Below, in pieces: positions 25,291 to 36,019 of a DNA stretch of 64,000 bases. Every line of letters begins with the position of its first letter. Position 1 is the stretch's first letter. The notes under the pieces were generated by a model that worked only from the letters and a program-made list of their open reading frames with translations, was not told where the DNA came from and searched no databases. Source of the DNA: Burhinus oedicnemus (lineage: Eukaryota; Chordata; Aves; Charadriiformes; Burhinidae); contig VFFE01007101.1 in NCBI GenBank assembly GCA_008921705.1, positions 1,665,817-1,729,816 on the forward strand, read 5' to 3'. The translations under genes and the position numbers were made by a program.

Positions 25291-25967
25291 TATCGAGAGT
25301 TCCTTCTCTGATCGAGATCCATGAAAGCCAGAGACAAGAGTATGCTGATGAGATTTCCACTGAGGGAACAAAGCAATCTCACAGAGCTACAGGGCCAGGC
25401 TCCTGCCTTCACGCAGACCAGCAGCAATGTGTAGAAACTTCACCAGCCTGTCCTTCATGGAACAGCATCAAACCTTAAACAGCTTTAGCCAAAGGAAATA
25501 TTTCAGGTTTCTAGTCTACTGACCTGATTTTAGTCACACTTGTTTGACTGCGAAGCTCTTAATTGCAGCTGATTCTAACTTAGTATAAACTGAAATAGCT
25601 CGATTATCGTCAGTGCCAATTTGCATCACATAGGGGCTTGGTCCACTGACTTTCTTAAAATTATTCTTGATTTACTCTGAAGCTTAGGGGGGTGAAATCA
25701 GGCCTTGTCTCTTCTTTACATTGAAGCTTCAAGCTGTAAGCTTAATTTTGAAAAGGAGGTTGACAGAAAAGTTCTTCCGTAATATGTAGATTAGCAAGGC
25801 AGAAAGTGTGTCAGTTAGCATTAAACTTAACTGCCCTCCCCTCCTTCTGCCTGTCTTAACCTACCGTATAATTTAACCTACTCTTTAAATAAACAAGAAC
25901 TGGTTCAGGTTGCATATTTTATCTCACAATTGCTTCTGGTGTTCCAAGATCTCATTAAAAGTTACTT

Positions 25968-25994
25968 TAAACATATATATTGTATATATGTTTA
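25968..25994. repeat. AT-rich inverted repeat, 12-bp arms with 3-nt loop
   Basis: TAAACATATATA (25968-25979) is the exact reverse complement of TATATATGTTTA (25983-25994), with TTG between them. Such AT palindromes can extrude cruciforms and may be unstable. Confidence 0.85.
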
Positions 25995-28130
25995 TATGTT
26001 CCCTATCTTGCCTCCAGGGATTGATACTTTCCTAAAATTTTACACAGGATTGTATATGAATAAAAATAAGACGAAGTTCAAAGCCCAAGTAGTGTGCTTA
26101 GGACTTTGTATTTTAATAAGCATAACAGGCAATGATAAAAAGACCCATCAATCTCCAGTCCTAAAGGAAGAAAAGAACAGATATTAGAACTCAAACAGTC
26201 AAAACAAGGTAAACAGGAGTTAGAAAGTTTCTCCTTATTTATTTGCAACAAAATTTGATTTTTTTTCTGCTACTTTCAAACATGGTACATCTTTGTTTTG
26301 AAATTGGAAACCTGTATCTCCAAACTTCTGTGTATTAAGACATCTCCCAAAACATGTGCTAAGTTTCAACCTTAATGTCAGAAAAAAGAATTTAATATTG
26401 GTTGTAGTATTAAACCTAGTTCTATTTCATACATATTAAAACACTGAACACTCTCTCTTGAATGTTTGTTTATTTTTTCATCCTATAGGAACACACAGAT
26501 CAAACCAGCCGCCTACTGAGTCAGCTACCTGCCGTACCAGGATCTTAGTGAAAGGAAAGTACCAGGAAAGGACAAACTCTCTCCTGACTTTGCAGGAGAC
26601 CATGTAATACCCTGCAGCAAGACATCCAATTACGGTTACCACCATTAGCCAAGGTTGGAAAATTATTGAATACTATTAAAAGTTCATCCACAGTATTTAC
26701 CTCAGCAACCTCCAGCAATCTTGAATTCCACTGGGGAACAATATATTGGCTTAGTTATTGCCTCTTATTTGAGATGGGCCCTAAGCTAAACATATTAAGA
26801 AATGTTTGGATCCAAGGATTTGGGTCAACATAGTTTTAATTCGCAGTAATTCTTTCATTTCAGAAAGTGTCTTATTTCCCTCTCTCAGGCATCTGTCTGA
26901 GAATACGCAAAGCACGATGAGCACACTTGACTAAAAGCCCACCCAACAGTATCATTAACCTCAGCTGATTACACTTACCACCTGGGGACTGCAGACCATC
27001 ACAGAAAGAAATACCGGAGGCTAGTTTTACAAAAGGATTGGACATATTTATGGTTGTCAGTATTACATGTATTTCTGCAAGGTAAGTTGAGGCTTACAGG
27101 TAGGAGTTTCAAATGCACCTCACCGAGTTAAGTGCAACAAGCATGTTCAAATCAGTACGCTGACCCAGCACCAGTTTATAGGGCGCCCTGTCTCCATCCC
27201 TCCTATAGAGCCTGGGTCGACTTGAGCTTTCCATGTGAGGGCGGACCTAACAGCATGTCTGCATAGAGTCACAGAACTATACTAACTAAACTGCCAGTGC
27301 AAAAGGGCTAAAACTAGAGTTGACACTATCAGCAGAAGGCTACAGGCAAAAGCATTGCAAGAATATTTCAATTATCTTGAAGAGCAAGCATTACAAATGT
27401 AGAGTCAAAGATTTAAGGAGATATATGCATGTTAGGGTATAAAATTCACAGGCGCAGAGGTTAGCTCTGGTAATGAAAAGCATTTGGCATATAATCATGA
27501 TCAGCAGTAGTGCTGTCTGCAGCTCTGTGTGTGGTTATTTTAATTTTTAAAACTTTTTTTTTTTTTTCCTGGCTGCACTGCATTATCAAAGTGCAGGGTA
27601 TTACAATTGCTTCAAGACTATCTTGAATTCAGGCTCAAAATGGTAAAATGCTTTTCAAGAGAAACCCACACCTATGAGTGCCACTAGGGCCACCGTGGGT
27701 AAGAAAGCTGTAGGCCGTGTTGGACTTCCCTTTCTATGGCCTAAAATTGGTCTCAACCATCAGTATGGAGTTGTGAGGGACACCGTCCTTGGCCCAAATA
27801 TCAGCAACACCTATAGTCAATAACGGGCAGACAAGTCAATCACAGCACCCTTCTTAGAAAGGCCTGATGTTGTTACACATGAGATGAGTCAACATGATAC
27901 ACATTATGCCTTAACTCAGCCTGTCTTAAACCACTGTGAGCTCTAGAAGTGCTGGAACTGACCTCCTGCCTTGCCCATCTTCTGCAGGTAGTAGAGACAC
28001 AGTGCACATGGATAAACAGCAAGCATCTTTCCAGTCTTGTCCCATCCCAAGTAGTGCATTTTTCAAGAAAGAACCTATGCTCTCTACTTTATGCAAACGG
28101 GAGAATATGGACTATGTGTTTACCATTTAG

Positions 28131-28209
28131 AAGAAAAAAGAATATTGCACGAGTTTCTGCTGAAGAAGAAACTTTTAGCTATGAAGAACAGTGTGAAAAA
28201 ATTTTAAAT
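28131..28209 (+). other. Candidate 79-bp internal exon (unconfirmed)
   Basis: The acceptor-like TGTTTACCATTTAG ends at 28130 and a donor-like AAAT|GTAAGC follows 28209. The segment between them is open in the frame beginning with Arg-Lys-Lys and continuing through …SAEEETFSYEEQCEKILN. That is a charged, protein-like composition. The acceptor phase AG|A matches the candidates at 8873 and 17741. The acceptor's pyrimidine tract is only moderate, and I do not recognise the peptide. It is low confidence and may be chance. Confidence 0.13.
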
Positions 28210-29335
28210 GTAAGCCTGACTTTTTTGAAAGTTTAAAGACTTGGTACTATTCCTTTATTAATATAATTTTTAAAATTATCTCACAGTCCTGAAATACTTA
28301 AAGGATATCTTTTTTTAATGTAATTGTAATGCATAAATGAATTAACTAATATAATTGCTCATTTCAGAAAGTTAATTCCGCGTTCTTTCGAGTAGATGCT
28401 GTAAGATGCTGTAATTTTGGTGCCACAAAAACTATTCTTTATAGATAATAAAGTAGTTTTCATTGTCAAATCCACATTAGCAAAGTTTTGGCAGGTGAAG
28501 AATACTTTGACCTGTGCAAAATTACAAATCTTTACCTTGGCATGCTAGGTAAGGCTTGCATTTCTGCAGCTGGCAACTCTCTGTTAAACATGTCTTTGTA
28601 AATGTAATTTCTGGAGAGGTGAAGGCTTACTGGTTAAGACTTTCAAAGGAACTGGTGACTTAAGGTGTCTGAAAGTTTCCAGTGTCCCACTTAATGGGGT
28701 CTCTGTTTCAAGATTTCCAGCATTTCTATAAAGTACCCAAAGCTGAATGCTCAAAGCAATACATCTGCAGTCACTAGTCAACTGAAAATCAGGAGAACTA
28801 AGCAACTATAAATCAAAAAGCTTCATTTAGTTGCTAAACAGTAGTCATAAAACTGGTGAATGCAAAAAAAAACTTAATTACTTTGAATCACACAGCCTCC
28901 GTCCAAGGAGATTCCCAGGTCACTTAGGACTGACTTTGAAAGGAAAGAGTTTCTGCACCAGAGGGAAACAGCAACACGACGACACCAGTGGTGGCTGACT
29001 CCCTCAAGGACAAGAAGTGAGCAAAGCTTGCGAGATAACTCTCTTCAATGATGCTCATAAAATCCGTTCACACGGCGTACAAACACTGGGATAGTACAAG
29101 ACATAGGCACATGGGGAGGGAAGCATATTTAAAACTTTCTAGGTTTAAACAATGCCACGTTCAAAAATAATTCACTGCCTTGTATAGGTGTGGCACACTG
29201 ATTTCTGGACATGTTTAGCTGTATGTCTTTCAGCACATACAGTGATTTTTGCACAAACTTCAGAATACCACGTAGCAGGCAATCCGGGAGTCTGTGAGCC
29301 AGCTACTGCAATAATTCAACTTGTGCTATTATCTA

Positions 29336-29485
29336 GACATAAATCAAACCCTCTGCGTCCTGCTGAGACAGCAAGACCTGAGCTTTTGCTGAATTCCTAC
29401 ATGGATAAAAAAAAAAAGCCTTGACAATGTAGTTGATGTGGTACTCAAAGGAAAGCTTGAAGTCGCAGATGAAACCGAGATTACA
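29336..29485 (-). mobile_element. L2-type LINE relic: end of reverse-transcriptase domain
   Basis: The minus strand encodes about 50 residues that match the conserved tail of L2-clade non-LTR reverse transcriptases. They run CNLGFICDFKLSFEYHIN (compare the family pattern NLGVxxDxxLSFExHI), then a spaced FFF…RN segment (compare FFHLRNI), then LLSQQDAEGLI (compare LSxxDAExLIHAF). Just beyond, the usual S-R-L-D-Y-C-N stretch is recognisable only as a broken remnant with a small deletion and a frame change. The chicken-type CR1 reverse transcriptase has a different sequence here (ending …RPHLEYCVQ), so this is L2-like rather than CR1. The relic may extend up to about 29.65 kb, where I cannot follow it. 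It is dead: short, frameshifted and without flanking domains. The family is ancient in amniotes. Confidence 0.65.
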
Positions 29486-29659
29486 AGGTGGTTGGAAAGT
29501 AAATAACAATGCCATCAAACAGAACCACACACGGAAAAGGGTTAGGAGGAACCTGCTGCTTAGCCAATGACAACCAGTGTGATTCAGTACCACAAGAAGA
29601 TCCAATTTACAAAGACAAAACACGAAAGAGAAGTCCTATCGAACCCTCAGCAACAGCAG

Positions 29660-32600
29660 GAGAAACAGGTATGAGATACTAGTTGACAACTAAAAATGTT
29701 TGAATCAAAATAGCTATAGAATAAACAGAAGACATCAACTTGATTCTTGTCTAATTTAGACAGATGAACATCAGGAAAAAGTCCACTGAGGTTCCTGGAG
29801 TTTAAGGGATGTAAAAGACACAAATGAAATAAGATGCAAACACTTGCAATGTCAGATTCTGTCACCTTAACCTATATGGAGTATGTGCTTTTCTGTCTGA
29901 GAGATATATCTCATCAGCGCCACTGAAGTTTCTACTTAGTGAAATAAGGCAGTAGATAGATTGGCCAAAGGTAAAAGCACCGTCTTGTCTTTCTATTGGC
30001 TACTCTAGAGGACACTGCAGTTTCCACAAGAAAAATCAGAATTTTTGAAGGAAAATGCCAATATAATTCTTAAAAAACATGCTTCCTTTTGGATAACAGA
30101 AAACGTTTAATTTCTAGGGACACTTTACACAAATTTAATGCACACACACGTGCCCACACACCCGTTCTTACTATGAATCAGAAGGTTTTTGTTTGTATTC
30201 TCAAGCACGGTGTGTTTAAGGTCACAAAGAGCACCACAGTTCACCTGCTGAGCATCCCCACCTCCTGTATCTCACGTACTGGGTAGAGGCTGGGGTTGCT
30301 TCCCCTCCAGAGACAGCACTCCAGAGGATGAGCTGTGCGACCCGGTGCTCCACACGTGCCATAGGGCAGCTGGGCAGCACAGGAATACAAGGCATATCAA
30401 CGGTGACTCTCCGAAGGCATTGCAGCAAAAATGGGAAGAAAGTAAATTCAGTTTAAGGGGAGATATTTTCAACATTTCTAAGTAAAAAAAATAATTTTAG
30501 TTGAAAAAAAATAATCAAAATAATGAACTGAATTTCCCAGGATGGAAATAACCATTCTGTCCCAGTTTAATGCTTAAATCTGAGAGGAATTCTGCACTAC
30601 ACCTCGTGGAGTCCCTTGATTTAAGCACTTGTCTTTCAGGAAAGTTCTTTGAAAAACAGGTACATTTGAACCTACTTACAAAGCAATACAAACAAAAGAA
30701 TTTTCGTTAAGAGTCAAATCTTGTGTTTTTTTGACTAGGACTGCAATCTATGCCTTAAAAACTTTGAAAGAAGTTAGGAAGTAAATAGTACTTCAAAAAC
30801 CGTTTCAATACACTACGCAGTGAATAATACACCGAGGCGAAAACAAATTGGTAGAATTTTGGAGAGCCATGTCCCATATGTGTACATCACCAAAGACACA
30901 TAGGAGCCTTCTGAGCAGTTACACATTGGTTTGGGATTCAGTGCAAGAAACCACTATCCTGAAACACGATCATATTGTGAGTTATCTTTGCCAAAACTCA
31001 TAAATTCAAGCAAAGGGAAAACATATTGGGTGTCTGGAAACAGTGGAGGTAATTTTTCCCTTCAGACCTGCTAGAGATTTTCACTGTAATGAAAAACTCT
31101 AAGGTATTATTATAGAAATAACTTGGGAAACTGTTTCCCAGCCAAAATTACTTGGATCTGCTTTATATGCTAGAAAAAATACCCATTGAAATCATAAAAA
31201 CTCTCTGGATTTACACTGCTAGCTTCCCATAAAGCCAGCTGTTGATACCCAATTATTTTAAATGCTTCGCGATGATCCCAGCTCACTTCCTATCTGGGTC
31301 AAACGAGGCCCTAAAAGCAAAAGCAGCCAGGCAAGCTCAGAGGCGCAAGAACAGAACTAAGTAGAAATGAACTGTGAGCAGAGCCATTCACAGCAATTAG
31401 AGCTCGACAAGCACTTACAGACTCCCTAGAAAAGAAAAATGTCTGGTATCGGAGTATCTACCCTTGAATGTCCCTGCCTCCAGGAGTGCCAAGCGAAAGA
31501 CATATTTACACTGCAGAGTTTTGTGTAGCTCTGTTGACAGCATGAAGCAGAATATTTTCCCTGTGAAAGATTTAGCCAGTTCTTTGCCAGAAAACACTTA
31601 CTCCATAAAGGCAAAACATACAGTGATTTAACTGAAATTTTCAGAAAGACACACTTTATCTACAGATCAAAACTGTAAACTCGTGGAGCAAAACATTGTA
31701 CATCATGTCTTTTTGTGTACATCATCTATTATAGCTATAGAATTAAATGAGCAAGAGGGCCAAAAGTGTACATATATTTTTAGAGCAAAACCAGGATTTC
31801 ACAGCTGGAACAAACCCAAATATCAAAATCTCCGAATTTTTAACACAGGCTGGAAATTCTGGATTGCAGACAGTTTAAAGCTATAGCTTTGATTTGAGGC
31901 TATCCCACATTCACTGTGAGTCAGTGGACAAAATAAGCAAAACTCAAGAACAGCAGGGTAAGTTGAGCATAGCTATTTGTAAAATAAATCTATCTGGATA
32001 TGCCTACATAACTTTTTGCACAGCTATTTTTTCCCTTTGACCACTTCAACGCACACAAGTCCGTGAGAGAAACGTAGGTTCTTCTAGGGATGCAACAATA
32101 TTCAAAACAGGACATTTGAGAGGATGCCATGACTGAGCTAGCAGGAGGTACATTCACTATTCATTCTCGGTCTTGCAGGGTAGGGAATTATATCAACACT
32201 GTAAAACAACATAGGACATAATTTCTCTCTCTCTTCTCCCCGGGATTGTATTCAAGCGGAATCGGGCAACTGTGAGAGACAGAGGAGACCTGTCTTTCTC
32301 AGGCTGTGTGTTATGTTTAATTGCTGAAGGCATGAAGCATTTTAAAAGGTTTGTCAATAAAATCCCTATTTAGTTAACCCCAATCTCCTCAGATCTCTTG
32401 TTACAGGCAGCCTTCTGCTCTTAACATCTGGGCAGGCAAAGCCTCCAATTACCCTGCTGCATTTGGTGGCTTAATAGACCTAGATAAGGGTCCTGGGTAT
32501 ATCCATTTCCCTTGGTGACTGCTTATCTCTGGCTAGTCCGATGATACGCAGCCTTTATGTCACAGCGAGGCACATAATCATGTGGCAGGCCACGCAGCGT

Positions 32601-32680
32601 GTGTACATATTCACATTAAATCCAAAGCTTTTTGTGACCTTTCCTCTTCTGTGGCTGGACTTGCATCTGTCACAGCTACA
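29660..32680. other. Non-coding DNA, no gene recognised
   Basis: This is unique AT-leaning sequence. It has a short CA-rich run (30141-30162) and a direct repeat of GTACATCAT near 31.70-31.73 kb. No gene, splice pair or mobile element is recognisable. Confidence 0.6.
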
Positions 32681-32725
32681 CTTTGTCATTGATGGGGAAT
32701 GGCCAGGGGGAAAAAGGAGAGCACG

Positions 32726-32940
32726 GCCCAAGATCATGGTCAGGATCAGGCTCGCGCTGCTCGAGCTCTTCTCCCCTGCGTGCAGCATGCTCCTTGCCCG
32801 TATCTTCAGGGATGAGGACAGGAGCAGGCAGGAGGCTGGGGACCAGATGGCAGGCACCCGCCAGCTCCTCCCGGAGGCCTCGGGGAACAGAGCCTGGCAC
32901 ACGCGTTGCAAATCATCAAAACTCCTCCGAATCATGACGT
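32726..32940. promoter_or_regulatory. Isolated CpG-rich, GC-rich patch
   Basis: About 200 bp hold roughly a dozen CpGs, including CTCGCGCTGCTCGAGC, CACCCGCC, CTCCCGGAGG, CCTCGGGG and CACGCG, in a window that is otherwise CpG-poor. Reading frames of 145 and 74 codons (minus strand) and 133 and 84 codons (plus strand) overlap here. That is expected when high GC removes stop codons, so I do not call a protein. It could be an orphan CpG island (promoter or enhancer), a GC-rich exon or an old insertion. Confidence 0.35.
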
Positions 32941-33299
32941 GAGGCTCCATCCAAAATAAAGATCTACTATCAGTCAAATAGCTCCACAGCAAGATTTCTC
33001 CTTAGCATGTCCCTAACTGGATGATATTGAAGAAAACCAGTAAAAATCAGCTCTCAGCACACAGCTGTCTCCTCTGCACTGAGATAAACCTACGACCGTT
33101 TGCTTCTAAGCCTTGCGATGCGCAACTGTGAATTACCACAAACTTCTCGTAGCTCTATCTCTGGAGTTTGTCGACTTGAATATTTGACACCCATTTCCTT
33201 TTCTTGCACCCAAATTGTGTATTGTACCGTGCTGAGGTTTCCTTCCTGAATAACTCTCAATACACATGCAGACATTTGCCCTGCTTTTTCCTTCATTTT

Positions 33300-35600
33300 C
33301 ATTTTTAGTTCCCCCTCTACAGCAAAATCCGTGTCTTCAAAAGCTTTTTAGAAATTGTTTAGGATTTAATATCTTGATGCTGAAAGGGAATTTGCTGAGA
33401 TTCTGTAGCAACACGGACTGATTTTCCTGCTTTTTTTAAAGGCCACAGAATATCATTGCCCTCTGGTTTTCTCAGTCCATCTGCCAGCTAATTTGCAGGC
33501 ACTCGTAAAATCATCTTTTCTGTTCTCTGTACTTCTTAGTTTTCCTCCGCTTTTGCATCAAGTTCTGCGACAATGAACAAGGGCAGATCAGCTACAGAAA
33601 CTTCTCTCAAAGCTTTTATTTTAACCTTCAAGTCTCATGTTTGTTGCTTTAAGTTTATGTGCCAAAGACATGAGAAAGCAAAAGCCAGCAGTTTGTCAAA
33701 GCATGCTCTCCAGGGATTTGGGTTCTGTTTCAGCTGTCACCCTGTCGCCATACATACCTATTGATGTAACTTCTGCTGCGCAGCAACAAATGGTAAATAA
33801 TTCCTCTCTCGGAGCACACTTCTGCCTGTGTTGATGTCAGTGCTTTTGATCAATAAACCATTGAGGCGTCTTCCACCAGGAATATTGTTCCGACTGTTGC
33901 TCAGGAACAACACGCTCCACACGCTATTTCCTTGTTTTCAATGCTATATATGAGCTTTTTACTTTTATTCTCTTTTCAAGCAATGTCTTCTCTAGCTTGC
34001 TATGCAGCTACTGCTCACTGTCTATCCACCTCTCCAGTTCTCAAAAGGGCTCACGGGTTTCTATTGGTATAAACTAGCTTTAATCAAAGTAATAGGTCAC
34101 TATCTGTATTACTTCAAGCAAGGATTTTAGTTCTTTCTGTGGCATTGGCACCTAATAGAGCCATTTCTTCACATTAGGCCTGACACTTACTTCTTCTAAC
34201 GTCGTTCCCTGCATTCACTGAGTCCTTTTGAACTTGCAGCCCCTGTATTTTTCAGTTATGATGTTAGGTTTTGCCAGGCTGCTCCAGAGTCCAAGAATGG
34301 CACTTACAGTAACAGACTGCTAGCAGGACATCAGTGCTTTACACACTTCTATGTTTTCGAATTTCTCTTCTGCAAATGAAATCCAAACCAGATATCTCCA
34401 CCACTGCTACGTGGAAGTGCCATCATCCATCTTACTTAGTGAAACTAGTGACTTTATTCTGCCTTTATCCAAGCTGATGTAGATTCTACTTCTAATAACC
34501 TAGATGTACTGCTGTGCTGGTAAATGATGTCCTTAAACTCATGCAGACCACAGTGTTTCCCACATTATTAGCATTAGTGATATGCTAATATCAGTAAAGA
34601 CTAAGCACAGCTGTCTCACACCAGTGGTTTCTCTTTTCTCCTCACTTCTTCCCAGCTTCTGCTGTGAACTGACCCGTTCCGATGGTTCTTTTCTTGTGTG
34701 TTTCCTCGTGCCTAACATACCAGAGCTCTTGTTCTGATTTCCACTTTATTAAAAATGCAAATGCAGACAAGTATGTGCTATTGGCAATACATTTATAGAT
34801 AGCTCAATTTTTGCAAAGTCCTGGCATTTAAAGGCACTGGGCGTGCACAACAGACAATCTGTTCTTCTTCTTTTTAGATGGTTTGTACACAGTCTACCCA
34901 CACCGGGATTTTCTTTTTCCACAAAGTTTTGAGCGAATTTCAGGGCTGTCTGTTATATAGACAGTTGATAGCACTTCATTTGCCCAGTCTGTGGAATAGA
35001 TGTCCTTACTGTCAGGTTTGCAGAACAGAGAAAGCAATACTAACGTTGCCATAAGGAATAGGCTTTTCTAATATTGCCTTAGTAATTCAGTTTACCAAGC
35101 CCTTATGTCAGTTCTATATTTTCGGGTTTTCCCTATGAATGTGCAAACATTAACCTATTAAGTTAGTAACACTACATGTACTTCATTGCTGTTCTTTTCT
35201 GTATTCTGCCTTCTACCTCAAAACAACACACTTGTCATTTCTATTAAACCGTTCTCCTTGACTTACGCTCCCGCTGTATGCACTGGATGTTATGGATGCT
35301 TTAGCTTGCCTTTGCAACACACTGTGAAAACTTTGAGGCTTACATTCTGCATGTCTTTTCCAGTGCTGCACCGTGCTTTTGCAGTGCCTGATTACGCCCT
35401 TGGCACATGCTTTTCTTCTGATGGTGTTATCCAGCTGAATAAAATTCTAAATTGTAACTCGCACACAAATAAAAATCCAGGTTTTGAGAGGACTGAAAAT
35501 ATTTGCAGATTCATAAGGAATTTGGCAGCAATTTTAGGTGGAAAAAAAAATAATCAGGCTACAAATGTTAGAACTTTAGCCAACATCTGACCAGGCAATA
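33300..35600 (+). other. T-rich strand-skewed stretch, no gene recognised
   Basis: For over 2 kb the plus strand is clearly richer in T and C than in A and G, unlike both flanks. A 134-codon plus-strand frame (35186-35590) lies at its right end but has no recognisable domain. CAATAAACC occurs near 33851. Persistent skew can mark transcribed DNA, a replication-strand effect or an old transcript-derived insertion. Nothing here identifies which. Confidence 0.35.
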
Positions 35601-35804
35601 TTTTTAATGCCACCTTTCATTTCAAAATGCTGGATTACATTATGTTACACAGCGATGTTAGATACATTGTGAATGTCACAGTCAACTAGCAAAAAGTCAG
35701 GGCTATTCCCTCCACTGAATTTAATTCCCACATACGAAGAGTTTGCCTCGCACCTTGCTGGCGCAGCACTCTTCACAGCTTTGCTATAATGTCACTTTTT
35801 CTGT

Positions 35805-36013
35805 GGCACCTTTCATCTGAAGATATCAAAGCAAGCTACAGACACACGCTAATGTCCTTAGAATACTTATGAGGTAAGAAATTATTATAAGCTCCAATTT
35901 ATTGATGTGAAAACTGAATTAGAAATGTATTAAACTGAGTTAGGAACTGATTAGAGGTCACAGATGTTGGACTTACCCCCCCAAAACGCCTGGCTCTCAG
36001 CCCCGTGCGTTGC
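35805..36013 (-). repeat. MIR-like SINE relic, antisense, longest copy
   Basis: The plus strand shows the whole antisense order of the family: TTTCATCTGAAGATATCAAA and AGCAAGCTACAGAC, then TTATGAGGTAAGAAATTATTAT, then CCAATTTATTGATGTGAAAACTGA. After that come GAGTTAGGAACTGATTAGAGGTC, ACAGATG and the end piece CCTGGCTCTCAGCCCCGTGC (compare 'CCTGGCTCCCAGCCCTGTGC'). It is one of the longest relics here and supports the assignment of the others. Confidence 0.7.
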
Positions 36014-36019
36014 TTACAG

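Larger units (their letters stand above)
25300..29300. other. Non-coding DNA, one weak exon candidate
   Basis: This is unique sequence with a T14 run at 27554-27567 followed by a 7-bp-arm hairpin (CTGCACT…AGTGCAG). A near-ideal donor-like AAG|GTAAGT lies at 27082, but no good exon precedes it. No mobile element is recognisable. The exon-like segment at 28131-28209 is listed separately. Confidence 0.55.

Noticed and set aside
27554..27610. T14 followed by a hairpin with AAAGTGCAG, considered as a processed pseudogene tail or a microRNA
   Set aside because: No coding remnant follows the T run, and the stem is only 7 bp, far too short for a microRNA precursor.
32555..32992. The longest reading frame in the window (145 codons, minus strand)
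   Set aside because: It overlaps long frames on the other strand inside a GC-rich patch where stops are rare, and no domain is recognisable.
33740..33905. Possible solo LTR, because of TAAATAATTCC and CAATAAACC with a following GTC-rich segment
   Set aside because: No clear TG…CA ends, target-site duplication, primer-binding site or retroviral coding sequence could be found.
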